Of a DNA stretch of 64,000 nt, positions 17,462 through 26,338 are shown piece after piece; the first letter of the stretch is position 1, and each line of letters opens with the position of its first letter. The position numbers and the translations under genes were made by a program. Source of the DNA: Thiobacillus sp. (GTDB lineage Bacteria; Pseudomonadota; Gammaproteobacteria; Burkholderiales; Thiobacillaceae); assembly GCA_024709425.1 (NCBI GenBank), contig JANJWS010000067.1:1-64000 (forward strand), in the 5' to 3' direction. The notes under the pieces were generated by a model. The model did no database searches. It was not told where the DNA came from and saw nothing but the letters and a program-made list of their open reading frames with translations.

Positions 17462-17932
17462 TCACTTGCGGCGTTGCGAGGCGATGTAATCCTCCAGATT
17501 CCGCTGTGTCACCAGGCCGATTTCGCCCGCCACCGTCTTGCCCGTCGGATCGATGATGTAGGTAGTGGGCAGGGCGGGGACGGGACCGAGCGGGGTCTTG
17601 CGGATGGGCCGGGTGCGCAGTACCCGATAGGGCATGTCCTGCGATGCGACGAATGTCTTGAGCGCAGACGTGTCGATGTCTTCGAAGTTGATGCCGACTA
17701 CGACGATGTCGCCGTCCCTGTGTTGCCGGGCGAGCGATGCAAGGTCGGGTAGTTCCTTGCGACAGGTGCCGCACCAGGTGGCCCAGTAATTGACGACGAC
17801 CCATTTGCCGCGGTACTGGTCGAGCGATTGCAGGTGGCCGTCGAGATCGGGCAGGGTGTAGCCGGTGGCGTGGGCAAGGGGCGAGGCGCCGAGCAGCAGC
17901 GCGCAGATCAGGCGGATCAGCCGGGTTTTCAT
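17462..17932 (-). CDS. TlpA-like periplasmic thioredoxin
   Basis: A 156-residue exported thiol-disulfide protein. The ATG at 17932 gives a Sec signal ending SPLAHA. The thioredoxin fold follows, with redox motif WCGTC in NYWATWCGTC and the cis-proline in PALPTTYIID. It probably reduces or oxidises cysteines in the periplasm, for example in haem or copper protein maturation. It is separated from the upstream DUF302-like gene by a terminator. Confidence 0.85.
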   Translation of the reverse strand: MKTRLIRLICALLLGASPLAHATGYTLPDLDGHLQSLDQYRGKWVVVNYWATWCGTCRKELPDLASLARQHRDGDIVVVGINFEDIDTSALKTFVASQDMPYRVLRTRPIRKTPLGPVPALPTTYIIDPTGKTVAGEIGLVTQRNLEDYIASQRRK

Positions 17933-17954
17933 GGAATGTTGACTCCTGTCGGGC

Positions 17955-18005
17955 AAAAAAAACCGCTCCGGTCTCGACCCTTGGTTGGGTGGGGAACGGA
18001 GCGGG
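17955..18005 (-). terminator. terminator after the tandem DUF302-like gene
   Basis: On the minus strand CCGCTCCG (18004-17997) pairs with CGGAGCGG (17970-17963) around a GC-rich loop of 26 bases, followed by eight T residues. Confidence 0.75.
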
Positions 18006-18050
18006 GCAGGAAAACCGGGGCCAGGCCGGATCGGGCCTGGCATGAGGGTG

Positions 18051-19508
18051 TCAGGGCAGCATGTTGTACTGAATGCGGACGCCGTCGTTCAGGGCAATCC
18101 CGGAATTCACCTCCAGCGCTGCATCGACGATCTTCTGCAGGTCGTCCATGATGTAGTCGGTGACGGGGGCGAAGGCGATCTTCTCTTCCTCGGAGATGTC
18201 GCCGAACATGGCGTTCATCATGAAGTGCGGGTCGAGGTAGCTGATCACCAGTGTTTCCGTGGTGCCGTTCTTGTCCCTGTCGATGATCTGCACAGTGACC
18301 TCGCAGGGCAGCGCGGTCACATGATGCACGCCGGTCCCCATGGCCATCTTGGCGTATTTCGGCGAGCACGCTTCGATCACGTGGTTGTTGCCCGGCAGCG
18401 TCATCGGCGTGGCCTTCGCCGAGCGCCAGCTGGAACCGGGGCTGAGGATGCTGTCCAGGGTCACGCCGTCGATGATGGTCGGGTGCGTCCCTGCGCCGGG
18501 CTGACCGTTGATGCTCATGGTGTTGATGATCGCCTGCGTCACGTTGGTGGAGTCGGTCGCGGTGAAGGCAGTGCCATCGGCCTTGGTGTAGCCGATATGC
18601 AGGTACGGCGACTGATAGGGCGAGGTGGCGACGACGTCGATGATCTGATCCATGTTGAGGAATTTCGATCCGAGCGCCTTGTCGACGGTCTTGGTCTTGG
18701 CGTCGAACTCGTTCATGGCGTGCAGCACCACCGCGCGGATCTCGGACTTGACCTGTGGCGGCAGATCGCTGATCGCCTCGGCGAAATCGGGATCGGCCAT
18801 GTCGGCGCTGAACAGCACGTCGGTGAAGAACAGCGAGAAGATCGCGTTCGGATCCTTCATGTCGACGTAGATGTGCTCGTCGTCGTTCCAGATCGACACC
18901 TTGCACGGCAGCGCCGGGGTGTGGCTGTAGCCGTTGACCACCTTCTTGTCGCCGACGATGGGCGATACGCCCAGCGCCTGCTTGGCGTAGTGCTCGTTGC
19001 AGAAATCGAGGACGCTGGCCTTCTTGGTATTGGCCTCGGTCACCGTCCCGGTCGCAAGATAGGTGGGGTCGTAGGGATTGATCGGCTGCGGCGTCGGGAT
19101 CTCGATGATGGCCTTCTTGATTTCATCGGCCGTGCACGTCAGGGTCTTGCGGCAGGTCAGCGAGGTGCCGCCGAGCACCCAGTCCTCGCCCTTGATGACG
19201 TTGTCGCCGAGCACGGTCACGTCCTTGTAGAGCGCGACGAAATTGGCCAGCGCCAGCGCGGCGGCCTTGACCTTGGCATAGGTGGCGACGTGGTCGACCT
19301 GGTCATTGGCGTCCTTCACCACGGGTAGCCGGGCGATCCGGCTGTATGGCGTGACGGTGGCGAAGTCGTCGTTGCCGTTGCCGGCCATGGCGGGCGATAC
19401 ACCCAGACTCATGGCCAGGCCCAGGGCGACACTGCTGGCCAGGACCTTCCGGGCCCACCTATGGCGGGGGGGGGTGGTTGTTCTTGTCGTGTGATATTTC
19501 CGCTGCAT
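18051..19508 (-). CDS. exported protein with two DUF302-like modules
   Basis: A 485-residue periplasmic or secreted protein. The ATG at 19508 follows GGAGG and gives a long twin-basic N-region and a signal ending SPAMA-GN. Two related modules are seen: the first has FCNEHYAKQALGVSP and ALPCKVSIWNDDEHIYVDMKDP, the second has CSPKYAKMAMGTGVHHVTALPCEVTV and ISYLDPHFMMNAMF. Both match the cysteine-containing pattern of DUF302 proteins, for which no firm function is known. A terminator follows, so it is probably transcribed alone. Cysteine content and the TlpA neighbour suggest, but do not show, a redox link. Confidence 0.65.
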   Translation of the reverse strand: MQRKYHTTRTTTPPRHRWARKVLASSVALGLAMSLGVSPAMAGNGNDDFATVTPYSRIARLPVVKDANDQVDHVATYAKVKAAALALANFVALYKDVTVLGDNVIKGEDWVLGGTSLTCRKTLTCTADEIKKAIIEIPTPQPINPYDPTYLATGTVTEANTKKASVLDFCNEHYAKQALGVSPIVGDKKVVNGYSHTPALPCKVSIWNDDEHIYVDMKDPNAIFSLFFTDVLFSADMADPDFAEAISDLPPQVKSEIRAVVLHAMNEFDAKTKTVDKALGSKFLNMDQIIDVVATSPYQSPYLHIGYTKADGTAFTATDSTNVTQAIINTMSINGQPGAGTHPTIIDGVTLDSILSPGSSWRSAKATPMTLPGNNHVIEACSPKYAKMAMGTGVHHVTALPCEVTVQIIDRDKNGTTETLVISYLDPHFMMNAMFGDISEEEKIAFAPVTDYIMDDLQKIVDAALEVNSGIALNDGVRIQYNMLP

Positions 19509-19690
19509 CGCAGGCTCCTCCAATTGTGTTTGTCGATTCGGGGCGGCCCCGGGTATGCCCGCAGGCAAGTCCGTGTCGTTCCCCATTCCATCCGGCTTCG
19601 CCCGGGTACGGCGAACCGTGGTTGAACGCTAAACCGGGGTGGTGCGGGAAATCCAGCAATTTGGTCGTCAAAATTCGTACGCTTGAGGCG

Positions 19691-19736
19691 AAAAAAAAGC
19701 CCTGAATAATCAATCTTGTATTGGGCGTGGATGTCG
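19691..19736 (-). terminator. terminator after the PAS/HAMP sensor gene
   Basis: On the minus strand GCCCAATA pairs with TATT and GGGC across a two-base bulge, followed by eight T residues. It lies 65 bases beyond the sensor stop. The rest of the 292-bp gap 19509-19800 would hold the promoter of the DUF302-like gene, which I cannot pinpoint. Confidence 0.6.
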
Positions 19737-19800
19737 GAATTTGACGAAAATCGACGAGACGTCGACAGTGGAGGCCGAAGGCTGCGCCGCCAGGCGGCGG

Positions 19801-21669
19801 TTAGCCGCCGGCGCGGGTGCCGGAGAGCAGCAGTCGGAAATCGGTGAGCGCCTGCTGCAGGGCTTGTCGCTCGGCGCTCGTCGTGCGGCCCAATTGCCGC
19901 AGGACGAACTCGGCGGTGTCGATGACGCGCTGGGTGCGGGGGTTGCGCGGGCAGCTGTCGAGATTGAGGTATTTGTCCAGGGTGCGCGTGGTGGGGGTCG
20001 ATTTGTCGATGTAGACCGGCCAGATGCGGCTTTCTTCCGCGAGGTCGAGCTTGCTCTTGCCGAGGTCGTGTTCCCAGCATGCCAGTGCGCTCAGCATGAC
20101 GTTGACGGCTTGGCTGCGGATCGCCGAGCGCTGTGTGTCGGCTTCCGGGGTGTCGTCACCGTCCAGTTCGATGCCGGTGGCGGGGGACATGAAGCCCGGG
20201 GCGTTGCGTGCCAGCGCGAGCAGGGTGTTGAGGGATTCCTCCACGGCATTCATGCGCTGTTCGTTGCGCTGCACGCTGGTGACCACCGCCTCGGTGTCGA
20301 TCGCTTCGCCAGCGAGTGCGGCGGGCGGCAACACGATCACCCAGCCCTTGTCATCGGGGCCGTCGAGCGAACGGATGATGGCATCGCGTCCGAAATGGCC
20401 CCCGTCGCGGCGGATGCAGACCAGCCGCGTGCGCAGTTCGCTGCCTCTTGCCCATCCGGATGCCGCCGCATCCCGCATCAGCCCGACCAGGTCGGTGTCG
20501 AACAGGTCGCCGAAGTCGAGTTCACCGGCCTCGTCCGGCGCATAGCCGAACAGGGCGGCCGCACCGCGGTTCAGGTACACGGCTTCGTGGTCGTTGCCAA
20601 AACACAGGATCGCGCTGTCGTCGAGGTCCAGCAGGCGTTCCAGGTCGCCGGTGCGCTGCCGTACCTGCTGCGCCAGGCTATTGAAGGCGCCCGCCAACAC
20701 GGTGAAATCCCTGAGTCCGCTCTGGTTGACGCTGAGGTCGAGCTTGCCGGAGGCCATTTGTCGCATATCTGCGACAAGTCGTGCGAGTGGGCGGAACAGG
20801 AAACGGTTGAACAGCCACAGGGCGAACAACAGCGTGCCGAAGGTGAGCAGCAGGAACCCGGTGACCGTGACGAGGCGGGTTTTCTCCATTTCGGCCTCGA
20901 GCGTGCCCACGTCCTCGTAGCCGACGATCTTGAACGCGGGCGTTCCATCATGGGTGTAAAGCATGTATTCGACGGGCAGGTGGCCGGTCGTGGACGGCGT
21001 GTCGTGGGCGAGGATGGCGTCGCCCGCTGGCGTGAAGATGCTCACTGGCGTCCGGGTGATCGCGCCGATGTCAGGGAGATTGAACACCGGATTGACGATG
21101 ACCTCGAGATAACCGATCTGGTGCAATCCACCGACAGGCACCAGTGTCGAATGCAGCGGCGCCTGTGGCGCGATCCACAGCGCATCGAGGGCTTTCAGGC
21201 GGTCGACACCGGAGCGTCCAGCGATGTCCCGTACCAGGGACGATACCAGGCGAGGGGGGAGACTCTCCATGCCACGGGAGCTCTCGGCCAGCAGATTGAG
21301 GTCGAGGTCATAGACCCGGATCTTTTCAAGATTGACGTTGGCGAAACCTACGAAACCGTTGATGAAGGGGTCGTCGAGCAGGGCAACCAGCGCTGCATGG
21401 CCGCCGGGCTGCTTCGCCCTGCGCAGGGCATCCATCATGTCTTCGCTATGTGCAAGGCGCATGCCGAGGTCGAAGGCATGACCGCGCACTGTCTTCAGCA
21501 TCTCCTGCGTCGCCACCTCGATCACCCGTGACAGACTTTTCACCTGTGCATCCAGTGCAGCCTGGCGAAAATAGCTGCCGGCAAGCAGCGACAGCACGCT
21601 GGCGACGATGCCGATCATCGCGAAGATGGCGATCGTGACGCCGCGAATGGACAGGGATTCGACACGCAT
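19801..21669 (-). CDS. membrane sensor with periplasmic domain, HAMP and PAS, no catalytic domain
   Basis: A 622-residue protein beginning at ATG 21669. TM1 is at about residues 10-30, a 230-residue periplasmic region follows, and TM2 is at 266-288. A HAMP domain (RFLFRPLARLVADMRQMASG) leads into a PAS domain from about 340 (AILCFGNDHEAVYLN). The last 100 residues contain LAEESRIWPVYIDKSTPT and LDKYLNLDSCPRNPRTQRV, which I do not recognise as a kinase, cyclase, GGDEF or methyl-accepting domain. It must signal through a partner or that C-terminal module. It starts 13 bases after the rhodanese stop, so they form an operon. Confidence 0.72.
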   Translation of the reverse strand: MRVESLSIRGVTIAIFAMIGIVASVLSLLAGSYFRQAALDAQVKSLSRVIEVATQEMLKTVRGHAFDLGMRLAHSEDMMDALRRAKQPGGHAALVALLDDPFINGFVGFANVNLEKIRVYDLDLNLLAESSRGMESLPPRLVSSLVRDIAGRSGVDRLKALDALWIAPQAPLHSTLVPVGGLHQIGYLEVIVNPVFNLPDIGAITRTPVSIFTPAGDAILAHDTPSTTGHLPVEYMLYTHDGTPAFKIVGYEDVGTLEAEMEKTRLVTVTGFLLLTFGTLLFALWLFNRFLFRPLARLVADMRQMASGKLDLSVNQSGLRDFTVLAGAFNSLAQQVRQRTGDLERLLDLDDSAILCFGNDHEAVYLNRGAAALFGYAPDEAGELDFGDLFDTDLVGLMRDAAASGWARGSELRTRLVCIRRDGGHFGRDAIIRSLDGPDDKGWVIVLPPAALAGEAIDTEAVVTSVQRNEQRMNAVEESLNTLLALARNAPGFMSPATGIELDGDDTPEADTQRSAIRSQAVNVMLSALACWEHDLGKSKLDLAEESRIWPVYIDKSTPTTRTLDKYLNLDSCPRNPRTQRVIDTAEFVLRQLGRTTSAERQALQQALTDFRLLLSGTRAGG

Positions 21670-21682
21670 GGTGGGAACCGAC

Positions 21683-22147
21683 TTACTCGGCGATGGCCGG
21701 TAGGCGCTTGTCGCTCCACTCCTTCCATCCACCGCGGAACCAGAAGACGTTGCGGTAGCCCCAGTCCATCGCCTTCTGGATGGCATCGCTGCTGCGCAGG
21801 CAGCGCACGCCGTTGCAATAGAACACGATTGGCGCAGTCTTGTCGGGGCACATGGCCTCGAACGTTTCACGCCGCATCGACGTGTTCAGCAAACTGATTG
21901 CGCCTTCGATGTGGCCTTTGCTGTATTCGGGTTTCTTGCGCGAGTCGACGATCACCAGATCCTTGCGGGTGAGGATCAGTTCGACGACTTCTTCGGCGCT
22001 GACGATCACCGCGCCCGGGATCGATTCGGGGGCGTAGGGTTTTTCGTCCGCGCATGCGTCCACTGCGGGCAGCGCGAATGCAAGGAGCAATAGGGCATGG
22101 CGCACAAGGTGCCACGTTCCGGCAGGCCGGACGCTTCTGGGCTGCAT
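21683..22147 (-). CDS. periplasmic rhodanese-like sulfurtransferase
   Basis: A 154-residue exported rhodanese. The ATG at 22147 follows GGGGG and gives a signal peptide ending AVDACA-DE. The rhodanese domain has DLVIVDSRKKPEYSKGHIEGAI and the active-site loop FYCNGVRCLRS with the persulfide-forming Cys. It probably carries sulfane sulfur in the periplasm. It lies between the fccB terminator and the PAS/HAMP sensor gene, with which it shares a transcript. Confidence 0.85.
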   Translation of the reverse strand: MQPRSVRPAGTWHLVRHALLLLAFALPAVDACADEKPYAPESIPGAVIVSAEEVVELILTRKDLVIVDSRKKPEYSKGHIEGAISLLNTSMRRETFEAMCPDKTAPIVFYCNGVRCLRSSDAIQKAMDWGYRNVFWFRGGWKEWSDKRLPAIAE

Positions 22148-22266
22148 GGTGTTCCCCCGTTTTATGCGTGGTTTTTTCAATGATGCGGCAGTCGGGGCGC
22201 AGAGGCAACTGCCCACGAATCAGTCCGGGAGGGCGCGCGGCGAGCAGTTTTCCTTCCCCACAAACG

Positions 22267-22290
22267 AAAAACGGGGCCGAAGCCCCGTTT
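22267..22290 (-). terminator. terminator after fccAB
   Basis: AAACGGGGCTTCGGCCCCGT is a perfect stem with a TTCG tetraloop on the minus strand, followed by a T-run. It ends the fccA-fccB transcript. Confidence 0.9.
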
Positions 22291-22309
22291 CCGTGCGGTG
22301 TGGCCAGGA

Positions 22310-23584
22310 TCAGCCGCCGAGCACGTCGGCCCAGATGTTCTGGGACCAGGATTCAGCAAAGCTGAAGTTGTACTCGTCGCCCTTGCCGGTGGCGCCGCCG
22401 TCGGGCTGGGTCACATAACCCTTGCCCTCCTGGAAGCGGAACACGTTGGCGACGTAGCCGGCCAAGGTATCCGAAGTCGCCGAGTAGCAGGTGTTGGCGA
22501 CGACCGGGATCGGATCGGGCTGGCGGCCAGCCAGCAGTTCGATGATCGCAGCCGCGCACACCTTGGCGTGGTTGGTCGCCATGTGGCCGGACTTGGGCAG
22601 GTTGGACAGCACCGAGTCGCCGATGATGTGCACGTTGGGTACCGTGGTCGACTCGAACGTGGCGAGGTTGACGGTACACCACGCCTTGTTGCTGTCGTTG
22701 CGGGCACCGACCAGATCGCACACCTCGCCAGCGCGCTGACGCGGCACCACGTTCATCACGTCGGCCTTGACGTCGTCGAACTCGGTGGTAACGACCATCC
22801 GGTTGCCGTCGACGGCGAGGGGCGCGTTGTTCGGGCGGTACTCGATCATGCCGGGGTACAGGGTGTTCCAGGCATCCATGAACAGGCCCTTCTTCGAGGC
22901 GACGTCCGGGTTGCCATCGAGCAGGATGATCTTGGACTTGGGCTTGGCCTGCTTGAAGTAGTGAGCGACCATGCAGGCACGCTCGTAAGGGCCGGGCGGG
23001 CAGCGATAGGGCGCAGCGGGCACCGACATGACGAAGGTGCCGCCATCAGGCATCGCCTCGAGCTGCTTGCGCAGGTGCGCGGTCTGCGGACCCGCTTTCC
23101 AGGCGTGCACGACCTTGCCTGCTGCTTCGGCTTCCTTGAAACCCTTCACCGTATCGGTCAGCACTTCGACGCCGGGCGACAGCACCAGGCGGTCATAGAC
23201 GATGGTTGCGCCACCGCGGGTCTTGACCTCGCGCTTGCCGGCATCGATGGCGACGACGAAGTCCTTCACCATCTTGACGCCGTATTTGGACAGGCTGTCG
23301 TAGCCCTTGGTGATGTCGTCCATGGTGCGGATGCCACCGAGCACCCAGTTGGAGATCGGGCAGGAGACGAACTTGTCGTTCGGCTCGATCAGGGTGACTT
23401 CGACGTTGGGGTCCCACAGGCGCAGGTAGCGGGCACAGGTGGCGCCGCCGAAGCCGGCACCGACCACGACGACATGGGGACGGCCCCCGGTACCGCTGCC
23501 GGTCGGGGTGACGGCACAGCCCGCCAGGGCTGCGGCCGCGCCCGCTCCGGAAATCTTCAGGAAATCGCGACGATTGAGAGTCAT
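22310..23584 (-). CDS. fccB: sulfide dehydrogenase (flavocytochrome c) flavoprotein subunit
   Basis: FccB binds FAD and oxidises sulfide to sulfur in the periplasm, passing electrons to the cytochrome FccA. The 424-residue protein has a Tat signal, RRDFLK at residues 5-10, and a following AAALAGCA. The FAD-binding segment is VVVVGAGFGGATCARYL. Cysteines of the kind that form the active-site disulfide occur in FVSCPISNW and in the C-terminal half. The end carries the FCSD-type C-terminal domain (CYSATSDTLAGYVANVF). It is 21 bases after fccA. The subunit order A-B is as in other sulfur bacteria. Confidence 0.93.
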   Translation of the reverse strand: MTLNRRDFLKISGAGAAAALAGCAVTPTGSGTGGRPHVVVVGAGFGGATCARYLRLWDPNVEVTLIEPNDKFVSCPISNWVLGGIRTMDDITKGYDSLSKYGVKMVKDFVVAIDAGKREVKTRGGATIVYDRLVLSPGVEVLTDTVKGFKEAEAAGKVVHAWKAGPQTAHLRKQLEAMPDGGTFVMSVPAAPYRCPPGPYERACMVAHYFKQAKPKSKIILLDGNPDVASKKGLFMDAWNTLYPGMIEYRPNNAPLAVDGNRMVVTTEFDDVKADVMNVVPRQRAGEVCDLVGARNDSNKAWCTVNLATFESTTVPNVHIIGDSVLSNLPKSGHMATNHAKVCAAAIIELLAGRQPDPIPVVANTCYSATSDTLAGYVANVFRFQEGKGYVTQPDGGATGKGDEYNFSFAESWSQNIWADVLGG

Positions 23585-23605
23585 GTTATAGGTCTCCTCA
23601 GATGA

Positions 23606-23908
23606 TTACTTCAGGCTGGCGAAATAAGCACCCATCGCCTCGTATTCGGCGTCGGTGTACCCGGCGGCATGCTTCTTCATGATGGTGCCCTTGCGCGTGC
23701 CAGCCTTGTAGCCTTTCATCATCTGCACGAAGTTGGCCTGGGTGATGCCCGCGAGGCCAGGGGCCGTGCCGACACTCTTGCCGCCCGGACCATGACAGGC
23801 CATGCAGGTCGATGCGATGGTGCGGGTGTGCACATCGGTCGCGCCGGCAACGCCCGAAAGCGCGATGCCGGCCAATCCGGCAAGCGCCAAAAATGTTTTC
23901 TTGTACAT
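23606..23908 (-). CDS. fccA: sulfide dehydrogenase cytochrome c subunit (monohaem)
   Basis: A 100-residue c-type cytochrome that accepts electrons from FccB. It has a Sec signal ending GVAGA and one haem site, CMACH at residues 35-39, with Met in GTIMKKH as likely sixth ligand. The monohaem form is the Thiobacillus type; phototrophic Chromatium has a dihaem subunit. GGAGGAG precedes the ATG. A longer upstream reading lacks a ribosome site. It is the first gene of the fccAB operon. Confidence 0.9.
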   Translation of the reverse strand: MYKKTFLALAGLAGIALSGVAGATDVHTRTIASTCMACHGPGGKSVGTAPGLAGITQANFVQMMKGYKAGTRKGTIMKKHAAGYTDAEYEAMGAYFASLK

Positions 23909-24029
23909 AGACTCCTCCAGTGATGTCGGGAAAGGAAGGACAAATAGCGGCCAGGTCCGCCGATGCACGATCTACAAGGGACTTCGGCACTCTGACCTGC
24001 GGCGTCATGCTGCGGCAGGCCGCATGGTG

Positions 24030-24035
24030 TGTCAA
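24030..24035 (-). promoter_or_regulatory. putative -35 box of the fccAB promoter
   Basis: TTGACA on the minus strand lies about 120 bases upstream of fccA. The best -10 at 17 bases is CAGCAT, which is weak, so an activator may be needed. The gap 23909-24110 has nothing else I can name. Confidence 0.35.
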
Positions 24036-24110
24036 CAAGGAGGGGCTTATATAGACGGCGTTTCAGGGGTGACTGCGTTGGTATTTTTTTACTTTTCGAG
24101 GACGGTCATT

Positions 24111-25214
24111 TCATCTCGGCGCACCGAGTGCGTCGGCCCGTCGGGCGCTGGCATGTCGTGCTGCCTCGTCGGCATCGCGATCCCAGGCGTCGCTCACCCA
24201 GCCGCCGAGATTTTCCAGCGCAATGCGGCCCAGCGCCTCGATCCAGCGGGGATGTTCGTTGAGCGCGGGAATGTAGTGAAAGTCCTTGCCACCTGCCCCG
24301 ATGAAGCTTGCGCGGCCTTCCATCGCCAGTTCCTCCAGCGTTTCCAGGCAATCGGCGGTGAAGCCCGGCGCGACGATGTCGACGCGCTGCACGCCTTCGC
24401 GGGCGAGTGCTTCCAGCGTCCTGTCGGTATAGGGCTGCAGCCATTCGGCACGGCCGAAGCGTGACTGGAAACTCAGGCGGTATTGCTTCGCTTCGAGGCC
24501 GAGCGCCTCGGCCAGCAGCCGGCCGGTCTTCTGGCACTCGCAATGATAGGGGTCGCCCCTGTCGAGCACGGCGCGCGGCACGCCGTGAAAGCTCATCAGC
24601 AGCACGTCGGGACGTCCATGCATCTGCCAGAAATCGCGTACGTTGGCGGCAAGCGCGTGAATGTAGGCCGGGTGGTCGTGGTAGTGACGGACCGTGCGCA
24701 GCGCGGGCTGGTTGCGTACCGATTTCAGCCAGTCGAACGCGGCATCGTTCGCCGTCGCCGTGGTCGAGGCCGCATACTGCGGGTAGGCGGGGAGCAGCAG
24801 GATGCGGTCGCAGCCGGCCGCCTTCATCTTGTCCAGTGCGCCGGCGATCGAAGGTTCGCCATAGCGCATCGCGTAGTCGACCACCAGTGGCGAGGCGATG
24901 CGTTCGCCCAGCCAGCCCTTCAGCAGCTTCGCCTGTTTCTCGGTATGCGCCTTCAGTGGGGAACCGTCGGACGTCCACACCGCCGCGTATTTCTCCGCGG
25001 ATTTCTTCGGCCGCGTGTTGAGGATGATGCCGTTGAGAATCAGCCACCACAGCGCGCGTGGAATTTCGACGACGCGCGGGTCGGACAGGAATTCCTTCAG
25101 GTAGGGCCGCAGCGCCTGTGCGGTCGGTGCGGCGGGTGTTCCAAGATTCACCAGCAGCACGCCGGTGCGCGCCGGCTGGCCGTGGGTGTATCCAGGTTCG
25201 GTACGGTAGCGCAT
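24111..25214 (-). CDS. hemH: ferrochelatase
   Basis: HemH inserts Fe(II) into protoporphyrin IX, the last step of haem synthesis, at the membrane face. The 367-residue protein has [13 protein letters not shown] at the N-terminus, [14 protein letters not shown], the catalytic histidine in LLMSFHGVP, and [17 protein letters not shown]. The ATG at 25214 overlaps the hrcA stop by one base (TGATG), so it is coupled to hrcA. Confidence 0.95.
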   Translation of the reverse strand: MRYRTEPGYTHGQPARTGVLLVNLGTPAAPTAQALRPYLKEFLSDPRVVEIPRALWWLILNGIILNTRPKKSAEKYAAVWTSDGSPLKAHTEKQAKLLKGWLGERIASPLVVDYAMRYGEPSIAGALDKMKAAGCDRILLLPAYPQYAASTTATANDAAFDWLKSVRNQPALRTVRHYHDHPAYIHALAANVRDFWQMHGRPDVLLMSFHGVPRAVLDRGDPYHCECQKTGRLLAEALGLEAKQYRLSFQSRFGRAEWLQPYTDRTLEALAREGVQRVDIVAPGFTADCLETLEELAMEGRASFIGAGGKDFHYIPALNEHPRWIEALGRIALENLGGWVSDAWDRDADEAARHASARRADALGAPR

Positions 25215-26230
25215 CAGTGGTGCGACAGCGCGCTGGAGAGCAGCTTCGCGGTGATGTCGACAATCGGCACCACGCGCTCGTAGGCCATGCGGGTGGGCCC
25301 CACCACGCCGAGCGTGCCGACCACCTGGCCATCGACCGAGTAGGGGGCGGTCACCAGGCTGCATTCGTCGAGCGGCAGCAGATCCGATTCGCCGCCGATG
25401 AAGATCTGCACGCCAGCCGCATTGCGGGACTGGTCGAGGAGGCGCAGCAGCGCGGTCTTCTGTTCGAAGGCATCGAACAGGCGACGCAGGCGTTCCATGT
25501 TGCCGGAGAGTTCCTCCACGTCGAGCAATCGGCGCCTGCCGGCCACCACGACGTTGTCCTGGCTCGCATCGAGCGCCTGGCTGCCGGCATCCACCGCCGC
25601 GGCCATGAGATGCGTGATGTCGTCGCGCATCCGTCCCAGTTCATCGCGCAGCTTGAGCCGTACCTGATCGAAGGTGAGGCCGGCGAAATTCTGGTTGAAG
25701 AAGTTCGCCGCCTCGGTCAGCGCCGAGGGCTTGTAGGGCTGTTCGGTCAGGATCACACGGTTCTCGACCGCGCCTTCCATGGTGACGATGATCAGCAGGA
25801 TCCGCTTGTCCGACAAACTGATGAACTCGATCTGGCGAAACGACGGGTTGCGCCGCGGGGTCATCACCAACCCGGCGAACTGGCTGAGGTCGGAGAGGAG
25901 GGTCGATGCCGCCGTCATCAGGCGCTGCGGATCCGAGGGCGTGAGCCGGGTTTCGAGCTGGCTCACCGCCACCCGGTCGAGTGGGCGCACCGTCAGCAGG
26001 GTATCGACGAACAGCCGATAGCCGCGCGGCGTCGGTACGCGCCCGGCCGAAGTGTGCGGGCTGGCGACGAAGCCCATCTCCTCGAGGTCGGCCATGATGT
26101 TGCGGATGCTCGCCGGCGACAAATCCAGCCCGGCGTGCTTGGACAGTGTGCGCGATCCCACTGGCTCGCCCTCGGCGATGTAGCGTTCGACCAGGGTTTT
26201 CAGCAGGATGCGCGCGCGTTCGTTGAGCAT
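25214..26230 (-). CDS. hrcA: heat-inducible transcription repressor
   Basis: HrcA represses chaperone genes through CIRCE operators. The 338-residue protein has the N-terminal winged helix ([54 protein letters not shown]) and the HrcA core ending [22 protein letters not shown] see no CIRCE element in the window, not even before hrcA or htpG. The ATG at 26230 is six bases after TATAAT, which suggests a leaderless transcript. Downstream it overlaps hemH. Confidence 0.95.
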   Translation of the reverse strand: MLNERARILLKTLVERYIAEGEPVGSRTLSKHAGLDLSPASIRNIMADLEEMGFVASPHTSAGRVPTPRGYRLFVDTLLTVRPLDRVAVSQLETRLTPSDPQRLMTAASTLLSDLSQFAGLVMTPRRNPSFRQIEFISLSDKRILLIIVTMEGAVENRVILTEQPYKPSALTEAANFFNQNFAGLTFDQVRLKLRDELGRMRDDITHLMAAAVDAGSQALDASQDNVVVAGRRRLLDVEELSGNMERLRRLFDAFEQKTALLRLLDQSRNAAGVQIFIGGESDLLPLDECSLVTAPYSVDGQVVGTLGVVGPTRMAYERVVPIVDITAKLLSSALSHH

Positions 26231-26236
26231 GGAAAG

Positions 26237-26242
26237 ATTATA
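26237..26242 (-). promoter_or_regulatory. -10 box of hrcA, six bases from the start codon
   Basis: TATAAT on the minus strand, then six bases, then ATG. Transcription would begin at or within a base or two of the start codon, and there is no Shine-Dalgarno sequence. Confidence 0.55.
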
Positions 26243-26326
26243 AGCGTGGGAATCGGGGAGCGGGACTGTGACGCGTCCGATGCGGGTTTTTTCCGCTCCC
26301 CGCTCCCTACCCCTTCCTCTCCGAAA

Positions 26327-26332
26327 TATAAT
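26327..26332 (+). promoter_or_regulatory. -10 box of nadK, six bases from the start codon
   Basis: TATAAT, then CATGCA, then the nadK ATG at 26339. This mirrors the hrcA side. Between the two boxes GGGGAGCGG (26255-26263) pairs with CCGCTCCCC (26293-26301); it could be an operator or the base of a structure shared by both promoters. Confidence 0.55.
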
Positions 26333-26338
26333 CATGCA

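Noticed and set aside
25058..26338. Long open frame upstream of nadK in the same frame
   Set aside because: It is antisense to hrcA; similarity to NAD kinases begins only at 26339.
26231..26338. CIRCE operator before hrcA
   Set aside because: The inverted repeat there is GGGGAGCGG/CCGCTCCCC, not TTAGCACTC-N9-GAGTGCTAA.
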